Of a stretch of 5,728 nt of DNA, positions 5,285-5,728 are shown one piece after another. The stretch lies in contig CAKRPM010000092.1 in NCBI GenBank assembly GCA_934378025.1, forward strand, positions 1-5,728, in the 5' to 3' direction. Source of the stretch: an uncultured Eubacteriales bacterium (GTDB lineage: Bacteria; Bacillota; Clostridia; Oscillospirales; QAKW01). Position 1 is the stretch's first letter; each line of letters begins with the position of its first letter. A model generated the notes under the pieces. The model saw nothing but the letters and a program-made list of their open reading frames with translations, was not told the origin of the DNA and did no database searches. The position numbers were made by a program, and so were the translations under genes.

Positions 5285-5728
5285 TGTGCTGTTTCCTCCA
5301 AAATTTGTTGTAAATGGTTGATGTCGTCGGCAAGGCGCCATGCACCGGCATTTGTCAGCTCCATGCGGCTTCCGTATCCGTACAGAACGCCCACGCACCG
5401 CAGCCCGACTGCCCGCGCCCCCTGTACGTCATAGGCGCGATCGCCGATCATCACGGCGTTTTCGGGGGTGATCTGCGGGTTCTTTTCCAAAAGATAGCGC
5501 AGCACGTCTTCCTTTTTGGGGCGTTGCTCCGAAAGGGTGTTGCCCGCCGTAAAATAAAAATAGCGCAATAGGGAAAAGTGCTCCAAAATCGGCCGCGCAT
5601 ATTCCTCTGGCTTCGAGGTAGCCAGGCAAATTTTATGACCCGCGGCGGCCAGGGAAGAGAGCAGCGCCTGAATCCCGGGATACGGTTCGTTTTCCAGCAT
5701 GCCCCGATCGCTGAAATATTCACGATAC
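5269..5728 (-). CDS. HAD-superfamily phosphatase, Gph/PgpB-like (partial, N-terminus beyond right edge)
   Basis: The frame is open to the last base. The visible 152 residues begin YREYFSDRGMLENEPYPG, typical of the cap-to-core junction of phosphoglycolate-phosphatase-like HAD hydrolases, so the ATG at 5700 is internal and the true start with the DxDGT nucleophile motif is outside the window. Seen here are motif II (LATSK), the motif III lysine in RPKKED, and motif IV GDRAYD (coded at 5445-5428), followed by the GVLYGYGS segment usual in this group. Such enzymes dephosphorylate small metabolites such as 2-phosphoglycolate or pyrophosphate; the substrate cannot be assigned. The 3' end overlaps dtd by 16 bp in another frame, so the two genes form one transcript. 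Confidence 0.93.
   Translation of the reverse strand, partial: YREYFSDRGMLENEPYPGIQALLSSLAAAGHKICLATSKPEEYARPILEHFSLLRYFYFTAGNTLSEQRPKKEDVLRYLLEKNPQITPENAVMIGDRAYDVQGARAVGLRCVGVLYGYGSRMELTNAGAWRLADDINHLQQILEETAQCEQW

Overview
The window reads as a piece of chromosome from a Gram-positive anaerobe of the class Clostridia, possibly an Oscillospiraceae/Ruminococcaceae-like lineage. This is inferred from gene content and signals: strong GGAGG-type ribosome binding sites, an HrcA/CIRCE heat-shock operator, a BrnQ carrier, and a COG2509-type FAD dehydrogenase of the kind common in Clostridia. The base composition is moderate, neither very AT-rich nor very GC-rich. No rRNA, tRNA, CRISPR array or defence island is visible.

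Layout, left to right. (1) Positions 1-77 look like the extreme 3' end of an IS3-family (IS150-like) element: the last codons of a transposase and a right-end inverted repeat. (2) Positions 78-272 hold no credible gene, only degenerate T-rich direct repeats about 23-27 bp apart. (3) A minus-strand FAD-dependent dehydrogenase (273-1796) and a plus-strand membrane-anchored glycerophosphodiester phosphodiesterase (1938-2759) diverge from a 141-bp spacer with two back-to-back extended -10 promoters. (4) brnQ (2823-4184) follows the phosphodiesterase on the same strand after 63 bp and ends at a strong bidirectional hairpin terminator (4187-4221). (5) Converging on that terminator from the right is a small heat-shock protein gene (4230-4652, minus). 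Its 197-bp upstream region carries a perfect CIRCE operator (4805-4831). (6) Further right on the minus strand, dtd (4850-5284) overlaps by 16 bp the 3' end of a HAD phosphatase gene (5269-5728) whose start lies beyond the window.

How the genes relate. The phosphodiesterase and BrnQ could be co-transcribed, but no functional link is evident. The HAD phosphatase and D-aminoacyl-tRNA deacylase are a translationally coupled housekeeping pair. The small heat-shock gene has its own stress control through HrcA/CIRCE, and the same palindrome sits only 18 bp past the dtd stop, so it may also shape the 3' end of that operon.

The window is mostly ordinary core genome. I found no convincing undescribed system. 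The points most worth checking are the CIRCE-controlled small heat-shock gene with its long leader, the uncharacterised FAD dehydrogenase family with its CxC signature, and the IS-end/repeat junction at the left edge.
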